Counted from the stretch's first letter, positions 55,633 through 64,000 are shown. The stretch: 64,000 nt of DNA from Bacillus sp. V5-8f (GCF_002863565.1 NZ_PGUW01000026.1:121129-185128), one strand, 5' to 3'. Translations and numbers: made by a program. Notes: generated by a model from the sequence alone, not told the origin.

Positions 55633-56766
55633 TTATTCCTCAAATCCTTTTATCTTAGCGTCTGGACTTAAAATTTCTTCGGCAACAAATTCTTTCAGCG
55701 GCCCATTATTTTTCACTTTATTGGCCCAGTCGCCGTTTGCTAGCGCACCTCGTCCTATTGTAACTATATCTGCTTCTCCCTTTTCAATTATTTCAGTTGC
55801 TCTTTGAGGGTCATGCAGATACCCGTTTGCGATTACCGGTAATTTCCCATACTTTTTAGCCAATGCAGCAAGGGTTGCACCATTATCATCAAATGCAGAA
55901 TCCAACGCTGTTGTCCCCTCTCCTTCAGGGAACGCAGGTTGCCATGCTTCATATTCAGTTACATGGATAAAATCAAGGCCTGCATTTCCTAATTGCCCAA
56001 AAATAACCTCTGCATCCTTTGCTTTTCCTGCCCATTTATGATGGTGGTCATTAACTTTGCCTTGGGATATACGAATTCCGACTGTCATTTCATTACCAAC
56101 TGCTTCGCGGACAGCTTTGGATACCTCAACTAATAAGCGAACACGATTTCCCGTGGAACCTCCGTACTCGTCTGTTCTTTGATTTGTATAATCGGTCAAA
56201 AATTGATCCAAGATATAACCATTTGCCCCATGTATTTCAATGCCATCAAACCCTGCTTGCTTGGAGCGAACTGCTGCACTTGCAAAGCCTTCAATGATAT
56301 CTGCTATATCTTCTTTTGTTGCCTCTTTAGGCATCGGAAAAGCTCCTTCCCCGCCATAAATGCCTAATTGTTCACCCTTTGGTTGAACAGCAGATGGACC
56401 AAGAGTATCCTTATTGAATCGATTGCCTTGTGACAAAGCTCCAGCGTGCATGAGCTGAATAAAAATCTTTCCGCCTTCCCTTTGGACAGAATCTATCACT
56501 TTTTTCCACGCTTCTACCTGTTCATCATTAATAATTCCGGGTTGATTCAAATAACCTTGGCCATACTTGCCATCAGGGTAAACACCTTCCGTGATAATCA
56601 GGCCAAACCCGCCACGGGCAAATTTTGTATAATAGGATACCATTTGATCTGTGGCTAAACCTTCAGGCGAGGCACTTGTACGTGTCATCGGAGCCACACC
56701 CACGCGGTTTTTTAAGCTTGTCTTACCCACCGTTATTGTTTCAAACAAAACTTTTGTGTCAGTCAT
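55633..56766 (-). CDS. Old-yellow-enzyme-type NADH:flavin oxidoreductase (377 aa)
   Basis: A TIM-barrel FMN protein: NRVGVAPMTRTSASPEGLAT, FIQLMHAGALS, FDGIEIHGANGYILDQFLTD (His/Asn pair for substrate), DEYGGSTGNR, GLDFIHVTEY and DIVTIGRGALAN. It reduces activated C=C bonds of enals or enones with NAD(P)H. A fragment of a close relative is at 4602-4727. The stub of a LysR-type regulator lies upstream in divergent orientation, suggesting it once had its own regulator. Confidence 0.92.
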   Translation of the reverse strand: MTDTKVLFETITVGKTSLKNRVGVAPMTRTSASPEGLATDQMVSYYTKFARGGFGLIITEGVYPDGKYGQGYLNQPGIINDEQVEAWKKVIDSVQREGGKIFIQLMHAGALSQGNRFNKDTLGPSAVQPKGEQLGIYGGEGAFPMPKEATKEDIADIIEGFASAAVRSKQAGFDGIEIHGANGYILDQFLTDYTNQRTDEYGGSTGNRVRLLVEVSKAVREAVGNEMTVGIRISQGKVNDHHHKWAGKAKDAEVIFGQLGNAGLDFIHVTEYEAWQPAFPEGEGTTALDSAFDDNGATLAALAKKYGKLPVIANGYLHDPQRATEIIEKGEADIVTIGRGALANGDWANKVKNNGPLKEFVAEEILSPDAKIKGFEE

Positions 56767-57053
56767 AGTAAAAATACATCTCCTTCTTAAACTTTACATG
56801 CCAGAATCATACGTTATATTTTTCATCTTTTAATGAATGAGTATTCCTTTAATCTCAATCAAAGGTGAAAGATGGTATAAACCTTTCAATGATTCTAATA
56901 CCCAACTATCCTTGAGTTTTCTAAATACCCAAGGTTTATGAAATATATCCACATTCTTGGCTATTCGTAATTATTGTAATTTAATCGCTATTATTAGTAA
57001 AATTGAAAAATGAATAATTAGTTCATTTTTTTGAACACAGGAGAAGATATACT

Positions 57054-57160
57054 ATGGAGCTACGGCACCTTACAACTTTTAAAACAAGGGGAAGGTGACC
57101 TTGGAGCAAATGTAACTTCATGTTCCAGGGAAATTAGTTACAAAATAAAACTCAATTTGG
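57054..57160 (+). pseudogene. N-terminal stub of a LysR-type regulator
   Basis: CAGGAGAAG precedes an ATG encoding MELRHLTTFKT, the standard start of LysR proteins, after which the sequence breaks down at once. It points away from the OYE gene, the usual LysR arrangement. Confidence 0.5.
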
Positions 57161-57177
57161 ATTGAAATAAGCAAACT

Positions 57178-57201
57178 AAGCCCATCCGCACGGAAGGGCT
57201 T
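57178..57201 (+). terminator. Terminator after the LysR stub
   Basis: AAGCCCATCCG/CGGAAGGGCTT hairpin, then TTTT. It probably once ended the lost regulator gene. Confidence 0.75.
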
Positions 57202-57354
57202 TTTATCTGGACTTAATAAATTCGATAAAGTACCGGAACTTCAGCTATCATTGTGCTAGTTTATATCGGCAAACAATGAATTTGGGACAACAATTTGTAA
57301 TACAATTATCCTCTAATATTGGTATAATATACCAAAAACTTTAAGGTGACATCA

Positions 57355-57760
57355 TTGGATTTATACAAAAAGGAAAAAAGACGTATTAAAATTTGGCTAA
57401 TTGTAGGAATATTAATTGATTTATTTTATATTTTTAAAATGTTAGAAGAAGGAACACCTGTGTCAGAAGTTTTTGCTGGAGAGAGATTTATCAACTACTT
57501 GATGTTTGCGTTATATCCATTAGGCATAGTATATGGTTGGAAATTATTCTTTAATACGGACTTTGAATATGATAAAGTCTTCTCTGTTTAGTTTTAAAGA
57601 ACAAAGAGATAGTAATGCGCTGTTTTTTGGTATTTGTATCTTCATATTTCTTTTCGTCGGATGGATTTTAGCCCCCTTCTTGGCATATATTCGCTTGAGA
57701 CAGGTTAAAAAGTATGAAGAAATTAAACTATCCAAAGAAAAAAGGATGAGAAGTATATAA
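57355..57760 (+). pseudogene. Frameshifted small membrane protein
   Basis: The first frame (TTG 57355 after AAGGTG) reads MDLYKKEKRRIKIWLIVGIL and further membrane segments to a stop at 57591. The overlapping frame continues with FGICIFIFLFVGWILAPFLA and a charged tail to 57760. The natural reading is one four-helix protein split by a frameshift near 57575. No family is recognised. Confidence 0.5.
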
Positions 57761-57862
57761 TTTCAAAAAATTTTTCTATTGTGAGAGCTAATTCATCGGA
57801 CGATTTGCTATAAAGCGCCTCTCATTGTGAAGTGACCCCACAAAGTTAGACAGGTAATTTTC

Positions 57863-58675
57863 TTAGGCAGCTTGTTGGGCATGATTCCGGTATTGTACTG
57901 GACTCATGCCCTTTAGTTTTGCCTTAATTCGTTTATTATTATAGTAATCTATATATTTCGCTAGTTCTGTCTTAAAATGATCCATATTTTTAAATTCCTT
58001 TAGATAAAGAAATTCAGACTTCATGATTCCGAAAAAGTTTTCAATAACTGCATTATCGTAACAGTTGCCTTTACGAGACATACTTTGTGTCATCCCTCGT
58101 TTTTCAAGGGCATTCCTATATTGCTTCATTTGATAATGCCAGCCTTGATCTGAATGAAGAAGGGGGGCATCCTCTTCTGTTAATTTGTCAAAAGCTTGTT
58201 CTAACATTTTTGATACTAGGGAATAGGTTGCTCTCGAACCAGTTGTATATGTAATGATTTCTCCATTATTCAAATCTAATACAGGTGATAAATATAGTTT
58301 TTCACCAAAAAATTTAAACTCCGTAATATCTGTAACCCATTTCTGATTTGGTTTGTCTGCCTGAAAGTTCCGGTCTAAAATGTTAGGCGCAATCTTTCCT
58401 ACAGTTCCTTTGTAAGATTTATATTTTTTCATACGAACTATACATTTTAACCCTAATTCATTTGTAATACGTTGTACCTTCTTGTGGTTTACTTTGTAGC
58501 CGCGATTCCTAAGTTCATCACGTATACGGCGGTATCCATAACGACCTTCATGTTCATCATAAATAGATAGAATCAACTTCTTTAGTTCTGCGTCTGGGTC
58601 TGGTCGACCAAGGTTTTTTACCCAGTAGTAATACGTACTGCGTGGAATAGCTGCTAGGTTGATTAGTGCTTTCAC
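57863..58675 (-). CDS. IS3-family transposase, DDE catalytic part (OrfB)
   Basis: An rve-type integrase core with D in KWVTDITEF, D in LHSDQGWHY and E in YDNAVIENFFGIMKSEFLYL, preceded by the HTH-like RYGYRRIRDELRNRGYKVN. It is made mainly as a fusion to OrfA by -1 frameshifting at AAAAAAG (58759-58765). The frame is open back to that site, so the separate GTG start at 58675 may be little used. Full length for the group. Confidence 0.9.
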   Translation of the reverse strand: MKALINLAAIPRSTYYYWVKNLGRPDPDAELKKLILSIYDEHEGRYGYRRIRDELRNRGYKVNHKKVQRITNELGLKCIVRMKKYKSYKGTVGKIAPNILDRNFQADKPNQKWVTDITEFKFFGEKLYLSPVLDLNNGEIITYTTGSRATYSLVSKMLEQAFDKLTEEDAPLLHSDQGWHYQMKQYRNALEKRGMTQSMSRKGNCYDNAVIENFFGIMKSEFLYLKEFKNMDHFKTELAKYIDYYNNKRIKAKLKGMSPVQYRNHAQQAA

Positions 58676-58701
58676 CGGAAATTCATGCCTTAGTTCATAG
58701 A

Positions 58702-59223
58702 CTACTTGTGCTTTGTCCTGTTTGGTGATTTTCCCTTGTTTTGAACTAAGGCATTCAACTTTTTTAAATAGGCATTTTCCATACGTAAACGTTCTACTTC
58801 CGCTTGTAAAGATTCGACTGATTCTTTGTCTAAGTCTTGTTTTTGAACTTGCTTATGATTTTCCTTTTTCATGTTAGGGCGCCCCTTTTTCTTTGGAATT
58901 AGCGCATCTACTCCACCCGTTTCTAAAAGCTGTCTCCAGCTTCGTATGATTTGGGTAGTAGGAAGGTTGAAAATGGCAGAAGTTTCTCGGATAGACGTCC
59001 CATGCTCGTTCATATATTTTAGTACGTCTAGTTTATACTCTGCAGTATAGTTTGTATAGCTCTTAGTAAATGCTTCTTTCCCATGGTATTCATAGCGCTT
59101 AACCCAAAGTCGTAAATCCCCATTATCAACTCCAAGAGAACTTGAAATTTCCTTATATGACTCTTTGCCATCTAAATAACGAAGAACAGCACACAGTTTA
59201 TTTGCATCTGATATTTTTACCAT
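58702..59223 (-). CDS. IS3-family transposase, DNA-binding part (OrfA)
   Basis: Two HTH segments (YKEISSSLGVDNGDLRLWVK and TSIRETSAIFNLPTTQIIRS) and a C-terminal leucine-rich coiled coil (LQAEVERLRMENAYLKKLNA). ATG 59223 follows GAGGTG. The coiled coil contains the slippery AAAAAAG at which ribosomes shift to OrfB. Confidence 0.9.
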   Translation of the reverse strand: MVKISDANKLCAVLRYLDGKESYKEISSSLGVDNGDLRLWVKRYEYHGKEAFTKSYTNYTAEYKLDVLKYMNEHGTSIRETSAIFNLPTTQIIRSWRQLLETGGVDALIPKKKGRPNMKKENHKQVQKQDLDKESVESLQAEVERLRMENAYLKKLNALVQNKGKSPNRTKHK

Positions 59224-59340
59224 ATAAAAAGCACCTCCAAATGTTAGATGTGTGTCTAACATTTGGGGTGCAGTTCATTGACCCGGGGGGTAAATTATTT
59301 TTTGGGTTAACTTCTACGATATTAATATAGTTAGCAAAGA

Positions 59341-59368
59341 AAAAGACCAAGTTCTAAATCCTGGTCTT
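59341..59368 (-). terminator. Terminator of the methyltransferase-like gene
   Basis: AAAGACCA/TGGTCTTT stem with long T tract on the minus strand (GGTCTTTTTCTTT). Confidence 0.7.
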
Positions 59369-59410
59369 TTACAATTGTATTATCTGTTGGCCATTGTCAC
59401 TTACCATACC

Positions 59411-60043
59411 TTATTGTTTACACCATTTACTACCTTCATGAACCGCAATACATTCTTCTTCATCATCGTCACAATATGTAAATTTTTTTAAAGTCGCAAT
59501 TATTTCATCATTTATTATTTGGTTATAGTTCTCCCTGACTAGTGAATCAAAGTTTTCCCTTTTCCCTTTTAAGCATATTGAGCTGTCGTCTACATCTTCA
59601 GTATGATCAAAAAAACTGTATGAGGCAATTGGGAATCTTGGTGTAAAACCACCAGTACCAATATAAAGAATTTGAGCATTTGGAAAATAGCTGTTTAGTT
59701 CTTTAGCTGCTTCATAAGCAGAAGTATCATCAGGAGGAAACCCCATAACTAGGAGACTTATTTGTTTTTTCTTCAAAGAGAATCGTTTAATTGTCCCAGT
59801 GGCATCCTCAGGTTTCTCATATACATTGGCTTTCGCGGATTGAATCCAATTCTGATTTGTACTTTGTGTAGCTCCTGTCCAAGAATGATCGTCTGTAATA
59901 TTTTCTTTAGGAAGGCGAAGTGCTTTTCCTAATTTACCATCTCCCGCAAACACTTCGACTATTTCTGTCCTTTTTAAATTCTTAGCATCAATCCAATCGT
60001 TTAAACCCTGTACGAACTTTGGGTCAAGTTTAACATAGCCCAT
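59411..60043 (-). CDS. Phage-type SAM-methyltransferase-like protein (210 aa)
   Basis: EIVEVFAGDGKLGKALRLP near residue 27 matches the SAM-binding motif I of class I methyltransferases, followed by an acidic ITDDHSW and a hydrophobic strand ISLLVMGFPPDD (motif IV-like). Similar short proteins occur in phage late regions near HNH genes. The target cannot be told. The ribosome site is GGAG 8 bases before ATG 60043. Its C-terminus is Asp/Glu/Cys-rich. Confidence 0.6.
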   Translation of the reverse strand: MGYVKLDPKFVQGLNDWIDAKNLKRTEIVEVFAGDGKLGKALRLPKENITDDHSWTGATQSTNQNWIQSAKANVYEKPEDATGTIKRFSLKKKQISLLVMGFPPDDTSAYEAAKELNSYFPNAQILYIGTGGFTPRFPIASYSFFDHTEDVDDSSICLKGKRENFDSLVRENYNQIINDEIIATLKKFTYCDDDEEECIAVHEGSKWCKQ

Positions 60044-60176
60044 ATAAATCTACTCCTTCTAATACCAATACTAATATAATTTTACTTGTAATTAGCACAT
60101 ACTAAAAGATTGAATTTGTAGAAAGTATTTATTATTTTAATATTTGGGACACGACAATATAAAGCAATATACTTAT

Positions 60177-60512
60177 TTACCACTTTCCATCATCCCATTT
60201 GTTTTCCTTCTTCTTACCGAAGTCTCTGCCGTGTTCTTTGTTATGGCAATCTACACAAATCGTCTCCAGGTTATCTTCATTCAGTGCTAAGTTCGGATGT
60301 TGCTCAAGCTCCCTGATATGATGGACTACCAACTGGATTTTCTTACGCTTAGCACTCTCACTGTACTCATTGGTATCGATTGATACTCTGCCTTGCCTTT
60401 TACATTCCTGGCATTCGTAATTGTCTCGCTGCTTTACTTCCTTGCGTAGCTGCTTCCATGCTCCACTGTCATAGAATTTACGCTTTTGTTCTTTGGTTTT
60501 ATATTCATCCAT
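60177..60512 (-). CDS. Phage HNH endonuclease (111 aa)
   Basis: A canonical small HNH protein: CQECKRQGRV, VVHHIRELEQHP, NLETICVDCHNKEHGR, with two CxxC pairs and the His-His. It resembles the HNH proteins encoded next to phage terminases, where they assist DNA packaging. No terminase follows here. Position in a phage-derived block fits. Confidence 0.85.
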   Translation of the reverse strand: MDEYKTKEQKRKFYDSGAWKQLRKEVKQRDNYECQECKRQGRVSIDTNEYSESAKRKKIQLVVHHIRELEQHPNLALNEDNLETICVDCHNKEHGRDFGKKKENKWDDGKW

Positions 60513-60863
60513 AGCGTCGCCCCAACAAATAACACCTACCTTTTAGATAGAATGCTTGGTATGATATATAAATTAAATACAACATGCAGATGAAGAATAC
60601 AGAATACAGAATGCAAAGCCTTTGATACAACAGTTGTTCATAACTACAAGGATCTACCGGATATCCAGAGTGGTAGTTGGATAACTGCGGAAATGCTCAG
60701 TTTAAAAGTTCAGTAAAGAAGTTTATCTTTGTCAAGGAATGTAGGCAATGCGGTATGAAGAAGAGTATTTGGCCCTTGATATGGGTCCTTTTATTTTTCC
60801 AAGAAAAAAGCACCCAATATGGATGCTAGAGCACTTATTAATTCTCCTATAGTTTTATAGCTA
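60513..60863. other. Intergenic with a coding scrap
   Basis: A plus-strand stretch near 60715-60770 reads KKFIFVKECRQCGMKKSIWP and ends in a hairpin (60771-60788); it may be the end of a lost phage gene. Nothing else is assigned. Confidence 0.4.
60771..60788 (+). terminator. Terminator hairpin
   Basis: GGCCC/GGGTCC followed by TTTTATTTTT on the plus strand. Confidence 0.6.
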
Positions 60864-62624
60864 TTATAAGTTTTCTACTCTTTCCATAACTCGGAAAACA
60901 TACTTATGTGATTTAGAACAGAAAAAAATCTTTTCTTCTTCTATATAATCAAATGCGATTTTTTCAAGTTGGTCATGAACAGACATATGTTCCGATTGAT
61001 TTTTATAAATAAAAAGGTTGTTAGGATGATTGTTCATCTTATCACCATCTAAGTGATGGACTCCTTCTCCATTTTTTAATTTTTGATTTAGTTTATCCTC
61101 CGCTATCACTCTATGAAGGCATATTGTTTGGCCATTTTCTTGCCGTGTAAAATAATTTTTATTGTAACTGGTAGTGCAGTAATATTTCTTACCATTATAA
61201 AAAACGGAATTTATACCGCTTGTTACTGTTGGTTTACCCTCAAGCCCCATTTCTCTACTGATTCGCCCTATCCAATGTGGATCGATACCGCGGAATATAG
61301 ATTGTTCTGCAATTTCGTGATTATGCAAAATATTATTATTATCTCGGATGAGTAACAATTGTTCTCTAGTCCAAACGAAAGCATTATATGTCTTTCCGTT
61401 CACAAAACTGAACCCCATAATATATAGGTGCCTTAGTAAGGTTGAAGAGGTGTTAATGTAATCTCGGAATCTTTCTTTGTACATTTTTTCGGCCAGTTCA
61501 GTCCCATCCAATCTCCTATTAGCTTGAGGAGACCCATTTCTCCTAGGAGCTGTTAGTTTTTGTTCATTTGATTTTACTTGTTCGATAATATATTCAATGT
61601 CATCAATAGTATATTTATATCTTGTAATTAAAATAATTGAAGGGATGTCGTTTTCCTTCATTATCTTTTCAACGTTATCAGCTGCACGATTTACGTACAT
61701 TCCTATAACTGCGGGCAACATTTTCTTAGAGTTTCGCCTAATAAAATTTAATTCTTTTTCGCTGCATGGTCCAATATTCAACGTAGTGTTATTGGGAATA
61801 TATAACAAATTGTCAACTTGTTTAGAAAGGTAATTATCTATCCATTCTGTAGCTTTCGTCCTCTTTTCAAAGAGGCTCTCCCTCAAACAGGGAATAGGTG
61901 GCAATATACAATTAAAGTCCTGGTGAACTGCAAGGCAATTAACTCTCTTTTGATCAAATTCAGAATCTAAACGGATGTATTGGCGTTTTGTCACATCAAA
62001 TCCGATTAGTCCCCTGCGATATAATTCGTACATTAATTTTTGTATCTGATTATGGATTTCTGTATGGTGTTGTTGATTTCTACATACAAAAAGGTTCTCA
62101 ATTCTATTATCCCAGTTATTTCCGTTGATATGATGGACTACTTCCTCTGCATTAAGTTTTCTCCCCAAATGTTCTTGCATAACTTCCCTATGCAGATATA
62201 TTCTATTACCATTCCGCTCTCTAAAAAACCCTTCTCTCTTTTTATATGTGTAAACATTACCTTCCCATACTTTGGTTTCAGAGTGAGCTTTGTAAGGACT
62301 TATTGCTGGAATATTTAACTCTTTACGCTTTTTACCAATCCAAGCTACCGGAATGTGTGACATGTATTTATTATGTATTTCAGAATCTGAAAGCTTCCCA
62401 CCGTATTCCATAATATGTTTAAGGTCCCGATCATCCCATTCATGCACTGAATACGACAGATTGCGGTTATGTTTAGGATCTATTTTTAAATTTAATTTCC
62501 CTAATCGAAATTTAACTGATCCAATTTTTCTATTTAGACTTTTACATAATCCGTCATAACCCATTTCATTATAATTTTCTCTTAAAAAATCCTCTTCAGC
62601 TGGTGTCCAATTACGACGTACCAT
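60864..62624 (-). CDS. Large protein with two HNH domains and repeated DNA-binding segments (586 aa)
   Basis: The first HNH_3 domain spans about 142-191 (YLHREVMQEHLGRKLNAEEV, VVHHINGNNWDN) and the second about 501-550 (CLHRVIAEDKLNQKL, GVHHLDGDKMNN). Trp-containing SANT/Myb-like helices precede each: WTPAEEDFLRENYNEMGYD (6-24), WDDRDLKHIMEYGG (63-76) and VWTREQLLLIRDNN (about 408). Homing-type HNH nucleases normally have one such unit, so an internal duplication is likely. The start ATG 62624 has AGGAGGG-like sequence upstream. It sits in a phage-derived block. It could be a free-standing homing endonuclease or a restriction-like nuclease. Confidence 0.75.
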   Translation of the reverse strand: MVRRNWTPAEEDFLRENYNEMGYDGLCKSLNRKIGSVKFRLGKLNLKIDPKHNRNLSYSVHEWDDRDLKHIMEYGGKLSDSEIHNKYMSHIPVAWIGKKRKELNIPAISPYKAHSETKVWEGNVYTYKKREGFFRERNGNRIYLHREVMQEHLGRKLNAEEVVHHINGNNWDNRIENLFVCRNQQHHTEIHNQIQKLMYELYRRGLIGFDVTKRQYIRLDSEFDQKRVNCLAVHQDFNCILPPIPCLRESLFEKRTKATEWIDNYLSKQVDNLLYIPNNTTLNIGPCSEKELNFIRRNSKKMLPAVIGMYVNRAADNVEKIMKENDIPSIILITRYKYTIDDIEYIIEQVKSNEQKLTAPRRNGSPQANRRLDGTELAEKMYKERFRDYINTSSTLLRHLYIMGFSFVNGKTYNAFVWTREQLLLIRDNNNILHNHEIAEQSIFRGIDPHWIGRISREMGLEGKPTVTSGINSVFYNGKKYYCTTSYNKNYFTRQENGQTICLHRVIAEDKLNQKLKNGEGVHHLDGDKMNNHPNNLFIYKNQSEHMSVHDQLEKIAFDYIEEEKIFFCSKSHKYVFRVMERVENL

Positions 62625-62790
62625 CCTAGTCTACCCTCCTTCATCTGTTACAATTTTGCTACATTTATGCTGTTATTATTCATATTTTCGTCAGAATTCT
62701 TTTTCCATTCCCATGTCATCCAAACTGTTTCTCTTGCAGTAAGGACATGGCATCTTATGTAATTGCATAGACGTTTTGCTGGGCAATGAG

Positions 62791-62994
62791 TCACTTTCTC
62801 TTAACCGCCCCATTCACACGCTTGTATGTATCACGGTTCATCCCCATGATGTCCACCCAGTTTACCTTTTCTTCCTTCTTCTTTTTATCAGGCGGCTTCC
62901 CTCGATAAGGCTTACCCTTCCTCTTCTTCATCTGTCCTGTCAGCTGATTAAGCTTCTGTCTGTCTGATTCCTTTATGTGATCACTTAGTTTCAT
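62791..62994 (-). CDS. Lysine-rich phage-type protein (67 aa)
   Basis: MKLSDHIKESDRQKLNQLTG then a very basic middle (MKKRKGKPYRGKPPDKKKKE) and VNWVDIMGMNRDTYKRV. GAGGTGAAGGG places the start at ATG 62994. Such small basic proteins lie upstream of HNH and terminase genes in Bacillus phages. No function is known. Confidence 0.65.
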   Translation of the reverse strand: MKLSDHIKESDRQKLNQLTGQMKKRKGKPYRGKPPDKKKKEEKVNWVDIMGMNRDTYKRVNGAVKRK

Positions 62995-63028
62995 TCCCTT
63001 CACCTCATTTTATGGAATTAAAAAAACA

Positions 63029-63045
63029 CCCTTTTTCGGATGCTT
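63029..63045 (-). terminator. Terminator of the GNAT gene
   Basis: GCATCC/GGGTGT (with G-U pairs), loop GAAAAA, then TTTTTTT on the minus strand. Confidence 0.6.
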
Positions 63046-63058
63046 CTAAGAAAATGAT

Positions 63059-63622
63059 TTATTCGTAACCAGTAGGATTTTTTATCCTTACTAAAACAGA
63101 ATCGTTATACCAATCGTAGTTTTCTATATTATTGATAACAAGCTTAAGATCAATACTAATCGGGACAACATTATCTCCCTTATAAAAGAAAACATCTCCT
63201 AATTTTTGAATAGGAGCTTTATAAAATCTTTTTAACGCTAAATATAATTTCGGCTCAATAAGTGCTATAAAGTAACTAATATCATTTTCTACAGCAACTT
63301 TTATCATATGTGTTAACATTTCCGATAATACTTTACCACCTCTATAGGAAGGTAATATAGACAGTTTATCTAGTTCCAAAGTCTTCTCGATATTATCTTT
63401 AATAAAAGCGAAAGAGGTAAAGGGAAATTCTTCATCAATCAATGAGTGGGTTAGTTTTTTAAACTCAAACACTCCAATGTGCTCTCCAGCGCTATTACTG
63501 ACAAGGTAACGCCCAAATACATGCTCTGAAAACTCCGCCTCATACCCTTTCTCCTCCCAACATTGAAGCCAGATGCTGTTAAAAACATTTAATTCTACAG
63601 TACTATTTACTTTTTTAATCAA
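63059..63622 (-). CDS. GNAT-fold acetyltransferase-like protein (187 aa)
   Basis: The central part has the GNAT core: a beta-strand/acid region (IGVFEFKKL), LELDKLSILPSYRGGKVLSE (pantetheine-binding loop variant R-G-G-K) and FIALIEPKLYLALKRFYKAP. The N-terminal half resembles FeeM/LuxI-type GNAT proteins more than small-molecule acetylases. It is a single gene with terminator. The acyl donor and acceptor are unknown. Confidence 0.65.
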   Translation of the reverse strand: MIKKVNSTVELNVFNSIWLQCWEEKGYEAEFSEHVFGRYLVSNSAGEHIGVFEFKKLTHSLIDEEFPFTSFAFIKDNIEKTLELDKLSILPSYRGGKVLSEMLTHMIKVAVENDISYFIALIEPKLYLALKRFYKAPIQKLGDVFFYKGDNVVPISIDLKLVINNIENYDWYNDSVLVRIKNPTGYE

Positions 63623-63764
63623 AGATACAACCCCATTTAGTAATATGATAACTCACGTATTTTACTATATTACGGGATTGAAATCCTAGTTATACGATTG
63701 TTTTTATGTCACTTATATCTTATGTTTTTCCTCCCTCCATTCCCTTCACATCTTTGTGCAAAAT

Positions 63765-63790
63765 AAAAAGCACCCCGAAGGATGCTTTTT
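63765..63790. terminator. Bidirectional terminator
   Basis: AAAAAGCACC and GGATGCTTTTTT pair around CCGAA, 13 bases beyond the stop of the last gene. Confidence 0.75.
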
Positions 63791-63802
63791 TAATCATTTT
63801 TA

Positions 63803-64000
63803 TTATTTTATAATGACATTTGCAAAATTCATTACACCGTTATCTATTTGTCCACTGAAGACAACTTCCAGTTTTGTTATATTTTCAATTTGTAAATCAA
63901 CATTTGCTGGTAAGTCAGCAACTTTTAGATCATATGTTGCAATCAATTCCCCATCTCCATAAATCTCGAAATGATGCCCTCCCCAATTAGTACCATCCTC
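63803..64000 (-). CDS. C-terminal part of an NPCBM-like carbohydrate-binding protein (65 aa visible)
   Basis: The open frame enters from the window edge and ends at 63803. The visible part (HHFEIYGDGELIATYDLKVA, DLPANVDLQIENITKLEVVF, NGVMNFANVIIK) has the strand pattern of NPCBM/NEW2-like domains, small jelly-roll modules on secreted sugar-active or surface proteins. The N-terminus is not in the window. Confidence 0.6.
   Translation of the reverse strand, partial: EDGTNWGGHHFEIYGDGELIATYDLKVADLPANVDLQIENITKLEVVFSGQIDNGVMNFANVIIK

Larger units (their letters stand above)
56767..57345. other. Intergenic with a LysR stub and terminator
   Basis: Apart from the remnant at 57054 and the hairpin at 57178-57201 no gene is supported. 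Confidence 0.45.
57828..59277 (-). mobile_element. Complete IS3-family (IS150-group) insertion sequence
   Basis: Inverted repeats at the ends (TGAAGTGACCCCACAAAGTT on the left; complement TGAACTGCACCCCAAATGTT on the right) bound about 1450 bases. TTG flanks both ends (57825-57827, 59278-59280), a 3-bp target duplication. orfA and orfB are intact with a slippery A6G heptamer, so the element could still be active. Confidence 0.85.

Noticed and set aside
62700..62775. 25-codon frame with CPYC motif
   Set aside because: No ribosome site and no continuation; probably a phage-gene scrap.

Overview
The window looks like the chromosome of a low-GC, endospore-forming member of the Bacillaceae. The backbone carries the Bacillus order lexA / yneA-yneB-ynzC / tkt / sirA / yneF, together with ccdA, the ccdB-type receiver gene and ccdC. 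Sporulation-linked genes are frequent: a Spo0E-type phosphatase, a sporulation-kinase-like histidine kinase, two YjcZ-type miniproteins, a DUF2512 protein and SirA. The AT-rich DNA, strong AGGAGG-type ribosome binding sites, GTG/TTG starts and U-tailed hairpins all fit. The genus cannot be fixed from this evidence.

Left part (1-9050) is worn accessory DNA. It has an exported protein cut by the window edge, two YjcZ miniprotein genes with duplicated upstream DNA, a decayed DUF3967/RacA-like gene, and a relic of a Tn916/ICEBs1-type transfer module (ConG tail, broken CwlT, broken Orf13/YddI-like gene). A fragment of an old-yellow-enzyme gene abuts the relic; its full-length relative is at 55633-56766. 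Small unknown genes and a GY-rich decapeptide-repeat protein follow.

The stretch 9200-16950 is ordinary chromosome: an RsbR-type stressosome protein, a NupC nucleoside transporter, a D,D-carboxypeptidase, PpiB, a GIY-YIG protein, the ccd cytochrome c maturation genes and a Spo0E-like phosphatase. In Bacillus subtilis the ccd genes lie beside yneF. Here about 20 kb (16950-37100) separates them. That interval holds a histidine kinase, a SpoIIAA-like gene, a ruined phage lysis pair (holin, XhlA), small unknown genes, an HNH protein, the catabolic cluster, a ruined PD-(D/E)XK-like nuclease and a ruined tyrosine recombinase.

The catabolic cluster (22454-34519) is the most interesting block. It encodes a HyuA-type ATPase subunit, a HyuB-type subunit with an added C-terminal cysteine-rich domain like an acetone-carboxylase gamma subunit, an acyl-CoA ligase, two small MaoC-type hydratase proteins, a 3-hydroxyacyl-CoA dehydrogenase, a LysR regulator and, divergently, a second acyl-CoA synthetase. 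Together these suggest ATP-dependent carboxylation of a ketone-like substrate followed by CoA activation and beta-oxidation-style steps. The substrate cannot be read from the sequence.

The stretch 37100-51250 is backbone again: yneF, sirA with a Spo0A box, tkt, ynzC, the SOS genes with three LexA boxes, small spore-type genes, a tRNA-Arg(CCU), a CapA-family protein, and a regulator-hydrolase-CPBP protease operon facing a perfect 32-bp palindrome. From 51540 to the end the DNA is decayed again: an IS200 relic, a HemAT relic, a YnfA relic, the intact OYE gene, a complete IS3-family element with 3-bp target duplication, a small phage-derived block (methyltransferase-like protein, HNH protein, a large protein with two HNH domains), a GNAT protein and the end of a carbohydrate-binding-type protein.
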